From the NCBI GenBank assembly GCA_002632325.1, contig NSJK01000014.1:1-64000 (forward strand): a DNA stretch of 64,000 nucleotides, read 5' to 3'. The notes beneath the pieces were generated by a model that saw only the letters and a program-made list of their open reading frames with translations, made no database searches and was not told the origin of the DNA. Below, in pieces: positions 17,808 through 26,922 of the stretch (position 1 is its first letter; every line of letters starts with the position of its first letter). Source of the DNA: Lysobacterales bacterium. Lineage in GTDB: Bacteria > Pseudomonadota > Gammaproteobacteria > Xanthomonadales > Rhodanobacteraceae. A program made the position numbers and the translations under genes.

Positions 17808-19366
17808 GCCTTTGCGTTGGCGCTGGCGATTGCCGGTGTGAACTGCACCGCCGGCTGTTGCGGCAAACCTGCGCTCCAGCGTGCGAGCCTGGCTTCGATG
17901 CTCGCGGAAGTGGCAATTTGCGGCTCGGAGTGCAGAAGTTCGGGGTCGGTCTTGGCGTCTTCCGCCTCGCGCTTGGCGACTTCCTCGCGCGCGATCGCGA
18001 ATGCGGCGGGCAGTGAGGTCGTCTGGTTGAGCGCATCGACGAGGAGGGCCTTGCCGAACCAGGTGAGATCGGAATCGGTGCCGCAACCGAACGAGGTGCG
18101 GTCGCTGCGCGCCGATGTCACCACCAGGGTCGAGTCGTCACGCAATGCGTCGATGAAGCCGCCCGAATAGCAGGCGTTGACGATCACCACCTTCCAGCGC
18201 ATCGCCGGGGTGGTCTTGAACGCATCGGCGACGTCCTCGGGCGCGATCTGGTTGAGCGGCAGCGGATCCAGATCGACCAGCAGCACGTGATCGCTGCCGC
18301 CATGCGTGGTCAGGTAGAGCAGCACGATGTCCTGCGCCGGATCCATCTTCTGCGCGATCGCCTGCAACGAGCGTTGCAGGTTGGTCCAGCTCGCCAAGGG
18401 CCGCGTGGCGACCGTGGCGGGATTGTTTTCGAGCACGACGACATGGCCCTTGGCATCGAAGCGTCGCTCGAACAAGGCTTGCGCGTACTCGGCCTCGTTG
18501 CGGAACACATCCTGGCTGCCGTCACCGGCAAAGATCACCGCGTAGAGATTGATCTTGCCCGGCGTGCGCGGCGCGAGCTGCGCGAGCGCGGCATCGAGCA
18601 GGGCAGGCTGGTCATACATCACTTGCTCGGGATCGAAGCTCGGTGCGGCCCCAACTTCGCTTTCGCCCGAGTCGTCATCCTCGTTTGGGTCTGCGTTTGT
18701 TGGCTGGGCGTCATCCGTCCCATCGACCGATGCGGCCGTCGCATCCTCCGCTGCCACGGGTGCGTACATGGCGGTATCGAGCATCGACACCGACGGCAGA
18801 TACCACCAACTGGCTGCCGAAACGGCATAGCCAAGCACGGCCGCGACCACCGCGCGCGCGAAGCTGCGCGGAATGAGGCCGTGCGCGACCACCAGCAGCA
18901 CGAAGAACCACCACGCTTGCCCGATCAAGGCGACCAGCAGTGCCAGCGCGGTCTGGCTGTGCGCATGCAGCAGATCAGCAAGATGGCGCAGCGGCCAGTT
19001 GATGAGCACGGCAACCAGAATGTTGGCGGCGAGCAGGGTGCTGGCCACGCCGAGCGTGACTTCCTCGCGCTGCGCCAGACGCGCGAGCAACCAACCCGCA
19101 ATCAGGGTGAGCAGGGCGTCGCCAAGCACGACGAGCACGCCACCGCTGTCGAAGCGCCACGGGCTCGGTGTGTCGAAGCCATCGACCAGCAATGACGTGA
19201 ACAAATATGTGGCGACGAGGGCAATGAACACGCCTGCACCCGCACGCAAGACCGAGCCGCGCGGGGTGCGGAGCAAGGCGGCGCGCAGGCCGTCGGCAAG
19301 AGTCTGCAGAGTGGGTTTCACGATGGGTGCATCAGCTCGTGAGTGCGCGGAGGCGTCGACGTGCAT
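17759..19366 (-). CDS. Membrane-anchored C13 (legumain-like) caspase-fold peptidase
   Basis: The N-terminal about 190 residues contain five or six hydrophobic helices, followed by an acidic, low-complexity linker (about residues 205-245). The rest is a peptidase C13 domain: the catalytic His is in LLYLTTHGGSDHVLL and the catalytic Cys in VVIVNACYSGGFIDAL, followed by TSARSDRTSFGCG, the usual order for clan CD enzymes. Bacterial C13 proteins with membrane helices are known in Xanthomonadales but their substrates are not. The last 49 bases overlap the opposing glycosyltransferase gene, tail to tail. Confidence 0.85.
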   Translation of the reverse strand: MHVDASAHSRADAPIVKPTLQTLADGLRAALLRTPRGSVLRAGAGVFIALVATYLFTSLLVDGFDTPSPWRFDSGGVLVVLGDALLTLIAGWLLARLAQREEVTLGVASTLLAANILVAVLINWPLRHLADLLHAHSQTALALLVALIGQAWWFFVLLVVAHGLIPRSFARAVVAAVLGYAVSAASWWYLPSVSMLDTAMYAPVAAEDATAASVDGTDDAQPTNADPNEDDDSGESEVGAAPSFDPEQVMYDQPALLDAALAQLAPRTPGKINLYAVIFAGDGSQDVFRNEAEYAQALFERRFDAKGHVVVLENNPATVATRPLASWTNLQRSLQAIAQKMDPAQDIVLLYLTTHGGSDHVLLVDLDPLPLNQIAPEDVADAFKTTPAMRWKVVIVNACYSGGFIDALRDDSTLVVTSARSDRTSFGCGTDSDLTWFGKALLVDALNQTTSLPAAFAIAREEVAKREAEDAKTDPELLHSEPQIATSASIEARLARWSAGLPQQPAVQFTPAIASANAKAQDAPRSANTTTDSSR

Positions 19367-19465
19367 TATCCCGTGTCAGATGGCGCTCGGGGCATTGCTG
19401 CCTCGGCTCGCGAGCGCAAACCCGACGCCTTGGAAAGCGAGCGTCTGCGTGAAGCGTGCAGCGCG

Positions 19466-20029
19466 TCAGGCCCTGCCGCCGAATTCGCCGGTGGTCGTGC
19501 TCACGTAGACCTTTTCGCCGGTGCTGATGTACTCGGGCACGAGGATTTCGATGCCGGTCGACAGGCGCGCGGGCTTGGGACGCTTGGTTGCGGTCGCGCC
19601 CTTGAGTTCGGGGGCGGTTTCGACGACTTCGAGCACGACGTTCTGTGGCAGTTGCAATGCAACCGGTGCGCCGTCGATGAGCTGCACGTAGCAGTCTTCG
19701 ATGCCCTCGACGAGATAGCCGGAGGCATCGCCGATCGCGGCGGCATCGAGCGTGTACTGGGTGTAGTCCTCGCGATCCATGAACACGTAAGCCGAGTCAT
19801 CCTTGTAGGAATAGTCGACCGCGCGGCGTGTGAGCTCGGTTTCGCGCAGGTCATCCTCGGCACGCAGTGACAGATCGAGTTTCTGTCCGCCCGGCACGCT
19901 GTACATGGTGAAACGGAAGGTGACGTTGCCGCCACGACCTTGCGGCGAGCTGCGCTCGATGCCGCGGACTTGCCAGACCTTGCCGTCATGCTCGACGACG
20001 TTGCCCTTCTTGATTTCGGAGGCTTTCAT
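19466..20029 (-). CDS. efpL: Elongation factor P-like protein EfpL (YeiP)
   Basis: EfpL is an EF-P paralogue that rescues ribosomes stalled at difficult peptide motifs, including polyproline. The 187 residues have the three beta-barrel EF-P layout (KOW-like start [19 protein letters not shown], middle [15 protein letters not shown]-terminal [19 protein letters not shown]). The tip loop reads SSPQGRGGN, with Arg32 at the position where EfpL uses an unmodified Arg rather than the modified Lys of EF-P. Confidence 0.9.
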   Translation of the reverse strand: MKASEIKKGNVVEHDGKVWQVRGIERSSPQGRGGNVTFRFTMYSVPGGQKLDLSLRAEDDLRETELTRRAVDYSYKDDSAYVFMDREDYTQYTLDAAAIGDASGYLVEGIEDCYVQLIDGAPVALQLPQNVVLEVVETAPELKGATATKRPKPARLSTGIEILVPEYISTGEKVYVSTTTGEFGGRA

Positions 20030-20097
20030 GGGTGGGATATTCGTGCCGGGTGATGTGGTGCGCGCTGCGTGATTGCGGCGCGCGCGGGTGGGTGTAC

Positions 20098-20868
20098 TTA
20101 CTTCGGCGCCAGTCGCACCGCGCCATCGAGACGGATCGTGGTGCCGTTGAGATAGCGGTGGCCGATGATGTAGGCGACCAGGTCGGCAAATTCGGAAGCC
20201 TGCCCCAGGCGCGAAGGAAACGGAATCGATGCCGACAGGGATTTCTGCACCTCGTCGGGCATGCCATCGACCATCGGCGTCCAGAAGATGCCGGGTGCGA
20301 TCGTCATCACGCGGATGCCGAAGCGCGACAGTTCGCGCGCCATCGGCAAGGTCATGCCGACCACGCCGCCCTTGGATGCCGAATAGGCGGCCTGACCGAT
20401 CTGGCCCTCGAAGGCGGCAACCGATGCGGTGTTGACGATCACGCCGCGCTCGCCGTCCTCACCGGCCGGGTTGTCCTGCATGACTGCAGCCGCGGCCTTG
20501 GCGACGTTGAAACTGCCGACCAGATTGACCATCACCGTGGTCGAGAAATTGGAGAGCGGCATGGCGCCGTTCTTGCCGAGCACGCGACCGGCGCCGAGGA
20601 TGCCTGCGCAGTTGACCGCGACGTTGAGGCCGCCAAGGAAACCGCGTGCGGCGGAGACATTGGCAGCGACGCCGTCTTCGTCGCTGACATCGGTGCGAAA
20701 GTACCGCACGTTACCGTTGCCGAGCGCGGCAATCGCGGCCGCCCCCTTGTCATCGTTGAGGTCGAGCAGGGCCACCTTGGCGCCATGTGCGACCAGATGC
20801 TGCGCGACCGCGTAGCCGAGCCCGGAAACCCCGCCGGTGATGACGGCCTTGACCTGATCGAGTTGCAT
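20098..20868 (-). CDS. Short-chain dehydrogenase, 3-hydroxyacyl-CoA dehydrogenase type (HSD17B10-like)
   Basis: The 256-residue protein is a classical SDR: cofactor motif [18 protein letters not shown], catalytic Ser in [10 protein letters not shown] and YSASKGG (Tyr-x-x-x-Lys). [10 protein letters not shown] after beta-2 points to NAD. The insertion [17 protein letters not shown] and ending [16 protein letters not shown]...[12 protein letters not shown] resemble type II 3-hydroxyacyl-CoA dehydrogenases, which act on 2-methyl-3-hydroxybutyryl-CoA in isoleucine degradation. ATG 20868 follows AGCAGGTGAAGCC. The 168 bp element lies just upstream of it. Confidence 0.82.
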   Translation of the reverse strand: MQLDQVKAVITGGVSGLGYAVAQHLVAHGAKVALLDLNDDKGAAAIAALGNGNVRYFRTDVSDEDGVAANVSAARGFLGGLNVAVNCAGILGAGRVLGKNGAMPLSNFSTTVMVNLVGSFNVAKAAAAVMQDNPAGEDGERGVIVNTASVAAFEGQIGQAAYSASKGGVVGMTLPMARELSRFGIRVMTIAPGIFWTPMVDGMPDEVQKSLSASIPFPSRLGQASEFADLVAYIIGHRYLNGTTIRLDGAVRLAPK

Positions 20869-20900
20869 GGCTTCACCTGCTGCTGAAAGGGTGCGAATTC

Positions 20901-21068
20901 TAGCAGGGTGCTGAAAAAGTCCATCCTGGACTTCTTCAGCTCGCCGAGTCCGGTACATGCCCGGACTCGTCTCCGACGAATCAATCCCTTGCGTGATCGA
21001 TTCGCGTGCAGTGCATCCCTGCACTGCGCTGGCAGTCTGCTGAAAAGGTTTTTTTCAGCAGCCTGCTA
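20901..21068. repeat. MITE-like element, copy A (168 bp)
   Basis: The element starts TAGCAGGGTGCTGAAAAA and ends with the complement TAGCAGGCTGCTGAAAAA, an 18 bp terminal inverted repeat with one mismatch. Inside are three more hairpins: GAGTCCGG/CCGGACTC around TACATGC, CGAATCAATC/GATCGATTCG (one mismatch), and GCAGTG/CACTGC. A second copy, nearly identical and in the same orientation, is at 29090-29255. No transposase is encoded. Confidence 0.85.
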
Positions 21069-21144
21069 TCCCGGATCGGCATTGCGCGAAGCGGGACAAG
21101 CCGGACTTCCGAGGTCACGCAGTGGTGACTCCGAGGTCGGTGCG

Positions 21145-21954
21145 TTACAGCGCCTGCCGGAAATCGAGGTCGTAGCGGGTGCCGCCCGGCAGTGCGTGCA
21201 GGCGCAGATTGGTGATGCGGATCGGTGCGCCGGGGGCGACGTCGGCGACATTCGAATCGGCCATTTCGCTCGGGTCGAGCAGGGTCACGCCGCCGTGGCC
21301 GACCACTTCGAGCACATTGTCGGGGCCGATGATCGCCGAGGTGTCGGCATCGATGCCCAGACCGAGCGCGAAGGGATTGAGCGCGAGCGCGGCGAGCAGG
21401 CGACCGAGCCGATCGCTCGCGTGCCCGCCTTGATCGATGATCACGCGATTGGTCAGTCCGAGACCCGGCGCAAGCTGAACCCCGCCGTGGCGTGGCGTGG
21501 CACCGGTTTCACCTCGCGCGAGCATGTGTTCGCACAGCAGCGCCGCGGCCGCGCCACAGCCGGCGACTGCCATGCCCTCGGCATTGCGACGGCGCAGGGT
21601 GCGCGCCAGTGGCGTGCCGCCGATCAGGGTCGACAGGCGCAGGGGCTGGTCAGTCTGCAGCAGAGCGAGCTGGGCACCTTCCAGCGCATCGAGCAGGCTG
21701 CGCTGTTCGCAATCGACGCGTGCGCGCAGCAGCACGCGCCAGACATCGCCGGCACCTGCCGAGCGCAGTTGCATGCTGAGGTCGAGATCATCGTTATCGG
21801 CAGTGTCATGGCGGGCGATCAGCACCACGCGCGGCTGCGGGCCGAGCAGGCCGAACACGCGGGCGAGGCTGCCCAGACCACGGTCGGACGGCGTCGCTTC
21901 GCCACTGGCTACGATCAAGCCACGGTTGCGATCGGGTCCGAGTTTGGCCGGCAT
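21145..21954 (-). CDS. Cyanophycinase-like S51 peptidase homologue, probably inactive
   Basis: The 269-residue protein follows the cyanophycinase layout: GLIVASGEAT, PRVVLIARHDT, the nucleophile-elbow region MAVAGCGAAAALLCE, RVIIDQGGHASDRLGRLLAAL, and LGIDADTSAII. Active cyanophycinases have a Ser in GTSAGA and a His in IDQHF; here these read GCGAAA and IDQGG, so the nucleophile and the following His appear lost. No cyanophycin synthetase is present. It may be a binding protein or a decayed enzyme. Confidence 0.7.
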   Translation of the reverse strand: MPAKLGPDRNRGLIVASGEATPSDRGLGSLARVFGLLGPQPRVVLIARHDTADNDDLDLSMQLRSAGAGDVWRVLLRARVDCEQRSLLDALEGAQLALLQTDQPLRLSTLIGGTPLARTLRRRNAEGMAVAGCGAAAALLCEHMLARGETGATPRHGGVQLAPGLGLTNRVIIDQGGHASDRLGRLLAALALNPFALGLGIDADTSAIIGPDNVLEVVGHGGVTLLDPSEMADSNVADVAPGAPIRITNLRLHALPGGTRYDLDFRQAL

Positions 21955-21996
21955 GGCAGCACGCCCTGCAAAAGGCCGAGTATAGCGAGCAGGTCG

Positions 21997-22893
21997 CTAG
22001 GCGTTGCGCGCGCGGGCCACGCGGCTGGAAGTCTGTCGTCCCAGTGCGCCGCTCAGCCACAGGCCGGTTTCAATGAGCTTGCCCAGGTCGATGCCGGTGA
22101 TGATGCCCATGCCTTCGAGCATGTAGACCACATCTTCGCTGGCGACATTGCCAGTCGCGCCCTTGGCGTAGGGGCAGCCGCCGGTGCCACCGACCGAGCT
22201 GTCGATCACGCCGACGCCTTCTTCGAGACAGGCAAGAATGTTGGCCAATGCCTGTCCGTAGGTGTCGTGGAAATGCACGGCGAGCGCCGCCATCGGCACC
22301 TCGCCCGCGACCGCGCGCAGCATCGCGCGCGCCTTGGCCGGCGTGCCCACGCCGATGGTGTCGCCGAGCGAGACTTCATGGCAGCCGAGCGCGTGCAGGC
22401 GGCGCGCCACGCGCACCACCTCGGCTACCGGCACCTCGCCCTGATACGGACAGCCAAGCACGGTCGAAACGTAGCCGCGCACGCTCACGCCATCGGCGCG
22501 CGCCTGTTCGAGCACCGGCAAGAAGCGTTCGATCGATTCATCGATCGAGGCATTGATGTTCTTGCGATTGAAGGCTTCCGAAGCGGCGGTGAAGATGGCG
22601 ATGTCGCGCACACCGACCGCACGCGCTCGTTCATAGCCCTGCAGGTTGGGCACCAGCACCGGATAGCTCACACCCTCGCGGCGCGTGATGCCAGCGTACA
22701 CCTCGGCAGCATCGGCCAGTTGCGGCACCCATTTGGGACTCACGAAGCTGGTGGCCTCGATCGTGCGCAGGCCGCTTGCGGAGAGGCGATCGATCAGTTC
22801 GATCTTGGTCGCCGCGGGGATGATCGCCTTTTCGTTCTGCAGGCCGTCGCGCGCGCCGACCTCGACGATGCGCACGCTTGCGGGCAGGCTCAT
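21997..22893 (-). CDS. liuE: Hydroxymethylglutaryl-CoA lyase (leucine degradation)
   Basis: This enzyme splits HMG-CoA into acetoacetate and acetyl-CoA, the last step of leucine breakdown. The 298 residues show the TIM-barrel motifs VGARDGLQNEK, the metal His pair in AVHFHDTYGQ, and the signature SVGGTGGCPYAKGATGNVAS with the catalytic Cys. It overlaps the upstream lipoprotein gene by four bases (ATGA) and sits downstream of liuD on the same strand. Confidence 0.94.
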   Translation of the reverse strand: MSLPASVRIVEVGARDGLQNEKAIIPAATKIELIDRLSASGLRTIEATSFVSPKWVPQLADAAEVYAGITRREGVSYPVLVPNLQGYERARAVGVRDIAIFTAASEAFNRKNINASIDESIERFLPVLEQARADGVSVRGYVSTVLGCPYQGEVPVAEVVRVARRLHALGCHEVSLGDTIGVGTPAKARAMLRAVAGEVPMAALAVHFHDTYGQALANILACLEEGVGVIDSSVGGTGGCPYAKGATGNVASEDVVYMLEGMGIITGIDLGKLIETGLWLSGALGRQTSSRVARARNA

Positions 22894-23555
22894 CGACGCG
22901 ACTCCGTGGTGGCTGCTTTCTGCAGCGAGCGTTCGAAATCCTGCAGGCTCTGGCGGCTGCGCTTGAACACGTTCATCGCCTTGGTCTCGAACAGATCGTT
23001 GCGGCGCACCGCATCGAGCATCTGCTGGCGCCCGCCACGAATGTAGACGTGCAGCTCGTTGCGACCCTTGGCCACGGTGCCGTCGAGCTTGCCGTCGATC
23101 ACCAGTCGCGCGGCCTTGGTGCTGTCCACATTGCGCAGTTCGAGGCGGTCGCCGCGTATGCGGTATTTGGCGAAGAAATACGATTTCGCCGGTGTCGGAT
23201 CGATGTCGTAGGGCGGCGGAATGTTGCCCAGCGCGCGCAGCGCGGAGTCGGCGACCACCACGTAGTCATTGCCGTTGGCGTGCACGAAGTTGATCGGAAT
23301 GCGGGTGTGCTCGAGCGGGCCACCCCCCTCGGGCTGCTCGAACAGCGTGAGTGCGCAGGCCTCATCGACGTTCAAACCCATCACGTGCTTCTCGCCGTCG
23401 GCGCGCTCGCCATCGTCGTCCTCGGCGAACCACAGGCCCTTCCACGCGGTATCGCAGGTTTCGATGTTGTCACCCAAGGGCGACTCGAAGCGCGTTTCGA
23501 TGCAGCCGCCGAGCAGGGAGCAGGCGAGCAATGCGAGCCAGATGGCCTTGGCCAT
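22890..23555 (-). CDS. Lipoprotein of unknown function
   Basis: A signal peptide with lipobox LLGGC (Cys18) marks the 221-residue protein as a lipoprotein. The mature part has no recognised domain; it begins IETRFESPLGDNIETCD and contains short beta-like segments, then a helical end (QSLQDFERSLQKAA). It is placed between liuD and liuE and coupled to liuE by an ATGA overlap, so it shares the operon although a periplasmic lipoprotein has no obvious step in leucine degradation. Confidence 0.75.
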   Translation of the reverse strand: MAKAIWLALLACSLLGGCIETRFESPLGDNIETCDTAWKGLWFAEDDDGERADGEKHVMGLNVDEACALTLFEQPEGGGPLEHTRIPINFVHANGNDYVVVADSALRALGNIPPPYDIDPTPAKSYFFAKYRIRGDRLELRNVDSTKAARLVIDGKLDGTVAKGRNELHVYIRGGRQQMLDAVRRNDLFETKAMNVFKRSRQSLQDFERSLQKAATTESRR

Positions 23556-23610
23556 GACGGTTTCCTCGAGCGGTGCAGGGATCCGCTGATTCTACCTGCG
23601 CCGCATGCGC

Positions 23611-25611
23611 TCAGGTTTCCAGTCGCACCAGTACCGCATCGGCATCGACGAAGTCGCCCGCAGCCGCCTGCATCGCGGCGATCTTGCCCGCGCGAGGCGC
23701 CTTGAGGCTCAGCTCCATCTTCATCGCTTCCATCACCAGCAATTCATCGCCCTCGGCGACCGCATCACCTGCCGCAGCCTTGACCAGCACGATGCGGCCC
23801 GGCATCGGCGCGAGGATGCGATCGCTGCTGCCGCTGACGGCCGGTGTCCAGGCGAAGGCAGGCGCATGGGTGAACACGTGGCGGCGGCTACCGTCGTGGA
23901 CGATCAAGCCGCGATGATCGAAGCTGATCTGCCAGCGCCGTGCGAGCCCATCGATCTGCGCACTGAGGATGCCGTCGGCCAGATGCGCATTTTCGACCTG
24001 TGCCTTCTGGTCTGCGGTTTCGAGTCGATAGCTGCCATGCGCGCCGAAGGCCGCGATCTCGACGCGTTCGCCACGCTCGAGCAGGGCGACGATGCGCTTG
24101 CCACGGTGGCCCACGCGCCAGGCATCGGCGCGCGCCCACGGCGAATGCTGATCTGCGCTGGTCGCGGCGCTGCGCGGCGCCTGCGCTTCCTGCTGCAGCA
24201 GCCAGGCGCTGGCTGCTGCAAAGCGCGCGGCAGGATCACTGGCGCCGGCGCCGACGAACTCATCGAGGCAGCGATCGAGATAACCGGTATCGATGCGACC
24301 CTCGACGATCGCCGGGTGACGCACGAGGCGTTCGAGGAAGTCGATGTTGGATTTCGGGCCGATCACCGCGCAGGCCGCCAGCGCCTCGCGCATGCGGATC
24401 AGTGCGGCTTCGCGCGTTTCGTCCCAGACGATGAGTTTGGCAATCATCGGATCGTAGAAGATCGTCACGCTGTCGCCTTCGATCACGCCCGAATCGATGC
24501 GCACATGGCGCGAAGGCGCAGGCAGACGCAGGGTTTCGAGCTGACCCGAACCGGGCAGGAAGCCCTGCTCGGGGTCCTCGGCGTACAGGCGCAATTCGAT
24601 CGCGTGACCCTGCTGCGGAATCGACTTGTTGCGCACCAGCGAGCCGGGCAGGGCTTCACCCGCGGCCACGCGCAACTGCAATTCGACCAGATCGAGCCCG
24701 AGCACCATTTCCGTCACCGGATGCTCGACCTGCAGGCGCGTGTTGATTTCCATGAAATAGAAATCGCCGCCGGCTCCGACGATGAATTCGACGGTGCCCG
24801 CATTGACGTAATCGAGCGCGCGCGCGGCAGCGATCGCTGCATCGCCCATCTTCGCGCGCAGCTCGGGCGTGACGAAGGGCGAGGGCGTTTCTTCTAGCAC
24901 TTTCTGGTAGCGACGTTGGGCCGAACACTCGCGTTCATTCAGATGGACGACATGACCATGACTGTCGCCGAACACCTGGAATTCGATGTGGCGCGGTTGT
25001 TCGATGTAGCGCTCGAGCAGCACGCGATCGCGACCGAAGGCGTTCCTGGCTTCGCGCTGGCAACTTTCGAGATTGGCGGAAAATTCCTCGGCCTTGCGCA
25101 CGATGCGCATGCCCTTGCCACCACCGCCGTAAGCGGCCTTGATCATCAGCGGAAAGCCAATGCGCTGCGCTTCGCGCGCGAGCAGGGCCGGATCCTGATC
25201 CTCGCCGGTGTAGCCGGGCACCACCGGCACACCGCGCGCGGCCATGAGTTCCTTGGCGCCGGCCTTGGAGCCCATGCGCCGCATCGACTCGGCACGCGGG
25301 CCGATGAAGACGAGGCCAGCCTGTTCGACTGCGTCGGCGAAGTCGGCGTTCTCGGAGAGGAATCCGTAACCCGGATGGATCGCCTGCGCGCCGCTCTGGC
25401 GTGCCGCGGCGATGATCGCCTCGCCGCGCAAATAGGAATCAGCAGGGCGCGGACCGCCGATCGGCACCGCGCAGTCAGCCTGACGCACATGTTGCGCATT
25501 TGCGTCGGCTTCGGAGTACACGGCAACGGTCTCGATGCCGAGCTTGCGGCAGGTGCGGATCACGCGGCAGGCGATTTCGCCGCGATTGGCGATGAGGATG
25601 CGCTTGAACAT
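23611..25611 (-). CDS. liuD: 3-methylcrotonyl-CoA carboxylase, biotin-containing alpha subunit
   Basis: The 666-residue protein carries a biotin carboxylase domain (about 1-445: KRILIANRGEIACRVI, ATP loop KAAYGGGGKGMR, FMEINTRLQVEHPVTE), a linker domain, and a C-terminal biotinyl domain with the biotinylated Lys in LLVMEAMKMELSLKAP. It carboxylates biotin for transfer by the LiuB carboxyltransferase. ATG 25611 (MFKRIL) is chosen over an upstream start. Position in the liu gene order supports methylcrotonyl-CoA rather than propionyl-CoA as substrate. Confidence 0.92.
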   Translation of the reverse strand: MFKRILIANRGEIACRVIRTCRKLGIETVAVYSEADANAQHVRQADCAVPIGGPRPADSYLRGEAIIAAARQSGAQAIHPGYGFLSENADFADAVEQAGLVFIGPRAESMRRMGSKAGAKELMAARGVPVVPGYTGEDQDPALLAREAQRIGFPLMIKAAYGGGGKGMRIVRKAEEFSANLESCQREARNAFGRDRVLLERYIEQPRHIEFQVFGDSHGHVVHLNERECSAQRRYQKVLEETPSPFVTPELRAKMGDAAIAAARALDYVNAGTVEFIVGAGGDFYFMEINTRLQVEHPVTEMVLGLDLVELQLRVAAGEALPGSLVRNKSIPQQGHAIELRLYAEDPEQGFLPGSGQLETLRLPAPSRHVRIDSGVIEGDSVTIFYDPMIAKLIVWDETREAALIRMREALAACAVIGPKSNIDFLERLVRHPAIVEGRIDTGYLDRCLDEFVGAGASDPAARFAAASAWLLQQEAQAPRSAATSADQHSPWARADAWRVGHRGKRIVALLERGERVEIAAFGAHGSYRLETADQKAQVENAHLADGILSAQIDGLARRWQISFDHRGLIVHDGSRRHVFTHAPAFAWTPAVSGSSDRILAPMPGRIVLVKAAAGDAVAEGDELLVMEAMKMELSLKAPRAGKIAAMQAAAGDFVDADAVLVRLET

Positions 25612-25724
25612 GCTGGATTCCGGCGGCTCGATCGCCACGATGATAGGCGATCACGGTGTTGGTCCGCTGCTGTCAGCGTATGTGGCGGATGATCGAGCGG
25701 CGATTCATCGGGCCGCCATGTCGA

Positions 25725-26534
25725 TCAAGTCGGCGAGCCAGATTGTGCTTTGACCCAATCGGCCGGGCGCTTGTCGAGAAAGGCGCCAATGCCGTGCTGA
25801 CCTTCTTCACTCACGCGCAGGCGTGCGATCAAGGCCGCGTTCTCCGCATCGATGCGCTGGGCCGAATCCGAATCCATGCCGGCCATGCGCAGCGCGAGTT
25901 GCTTGGCTTCTGCTTGCGCGAGCGGCCCCCCCTTGATCAGGAAATGCAGGCAACGATCGACGGCCTCGTCGAGTGCGCTCGGCGTCACCGCTTCGTGCAG
26001 CAGGCCGATGCGAGCGGCGGTGGCCGCGTCGAACACCTCGCCACTGATGAACAGGCGTCGTGCCTGACGCAGGCCGATCGCGGCGACCACGTAGGGCGAG
26101 ATCACCGCGGGCACGAGGCCGAGTTTGACTTCCGATAGCGAGAACTTGGCGCTATCGACGCCGATCGCGATGTCGCAGCAGGCCACCAGACCGACGCCGC
26201 CGCCATAGGCCGAGCCGTTGACACGCGCGAGCGTCGGCTTGGCCAGGAAGTTCAGCGTGTGCAAGAGCTCGGCCAGACGCAGCGAATCGGCGCGATTGTC
26301 GGCCTCGCTGGCGGCGGCCATGCCGCGCATCCAGTTGAGATCGGCGCCGGCCGAGAACGAGCTGCCCGCACCGCTCAGCACCACCGCGCGCACGGCGGGA
26401 TCGGCGGCGCAGGTCTTGAGCGCGGCCGTGAGTTCGGCGATCAAGGCATCGTCGAAGGCATTGTGGATCTGCGGCCGGTTGAGCGTGAGGCTGGCGATGC
26501 CGGCACGGGTATGCAGTTGAATTGAATCGGTCAT
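25725..26534 (-). CDS. liuC: Methylglutaconyl-CoA hydratase (crotonase family)
   Basis: The 269-residue crotonase has the oxyanion-hole segments SFSAGADLNWMRGM and VNGSAYGGGVGLVACCDIAI, and the second catalytic region FSLSEVKLGLVPAVISPYV. The WMRGM and AVISPYV features are typical of LiuC-type hydratases that hydrate 3-methylglutaconyl-CoA to HMG-CoA. It lies 113 bp upstream of liuD. The feo genes diverge from it at 26677. Confidence 0.88.
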   Translation of the reverse strand: MTDSIQLHTRAGIASLTLNRPQIHNAFDDALIAELTAALKTCAADPAVRAVVLSGAGSSFSAGADLNWMRGMAAASEADNRADSLRLAELLHTLNFLAKPTLARVNGSAYGGGVGLVACCDIAIGVDSAKFSLSEVKLGLVPAVISPYVVAAIGLRQARRLFISGEVFDAATAARIGLLHEAVTPSALDEAVDRCLHFLIKGGPLAQAEAKQLALRMAGMDSDSAQRIDAENAALIARLRVSEEGQHGIGAFLDKRPADWVKAQSGSPT

Positions 26535-26619
26535 GGCAGTGTGACGAGCGGAAAGCGCTGCGCATGATAGCCGCTCGTGGCGGGCCGACAGCCCCGGATG
26601 GGCGCAGGAACGTGCTCGA

Positions 26620-26666
26620 TTGAGGCGGTTCCGGAATCGGCTACAATGCGAACAATTCTTGTTTGC
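26620..26666 (+). promoter_or_regulatory. feoA promoter with candidate operator
   Basis: TTGAGG (26620-26625) and TACAAT (26642-26647) are spaced 16 bases apart. Directly after the -10 is an imperfect inverted repeat, GCGAACAA-TTC-TTGTTTGC (26648-26666, one mismatch). Its place fits a repressor site such as Fur, which controls feo genes in many bacteria, but the bases match the Fur consensus only partly. Confidence 0.5.
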
Positions 26667-26676
26667 GCACCTTCCG

Positions 26677-26922
26677 ATGCGACTCTCCGAACTTGGCAAA
26701 GGTCACGGCGCGATCGTCGCGCATGTGGAGGCAGCACATCCCGACGATCCGGTCGCGCGACGCCTGGACGAGCTCGGCTTCGTGGCCGGCGAGCCGGTGC
26801 GGGTCGTTGCGCTCGGGCCGATCGGGCGCGATCCGATTCTCGTGCAGATCGGCTTCACGCGCTTCGCCTTGCGGCGTCCAGAAGCTGCGCGTGTCGTGCT
26901 CGTCGAAGACACGCCGCGATGA
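26677..26922 (+). CDS. feoA: Ferrous iron transport protein A
   Basis: The 81-residue protein is an SH3-like FeoA: MRLSELGKGHGAIVAHV, RRLDELGFVAGEPVRVVAL and LVQIGFTRFALRRPEA. FeoA binds the cytoplasmic G domain of FeoB and supports Fe(II) uptake. Its TGA overlaps the feoB ATG. Confidence 0.93.
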   Translation: MRLSELGKGHGAIVAHVEAAHPDDPVARRLDELGFVAGEPVRVVALGPIGRDPILVQIGFTRFALRRPEAARVVLVEDTPR

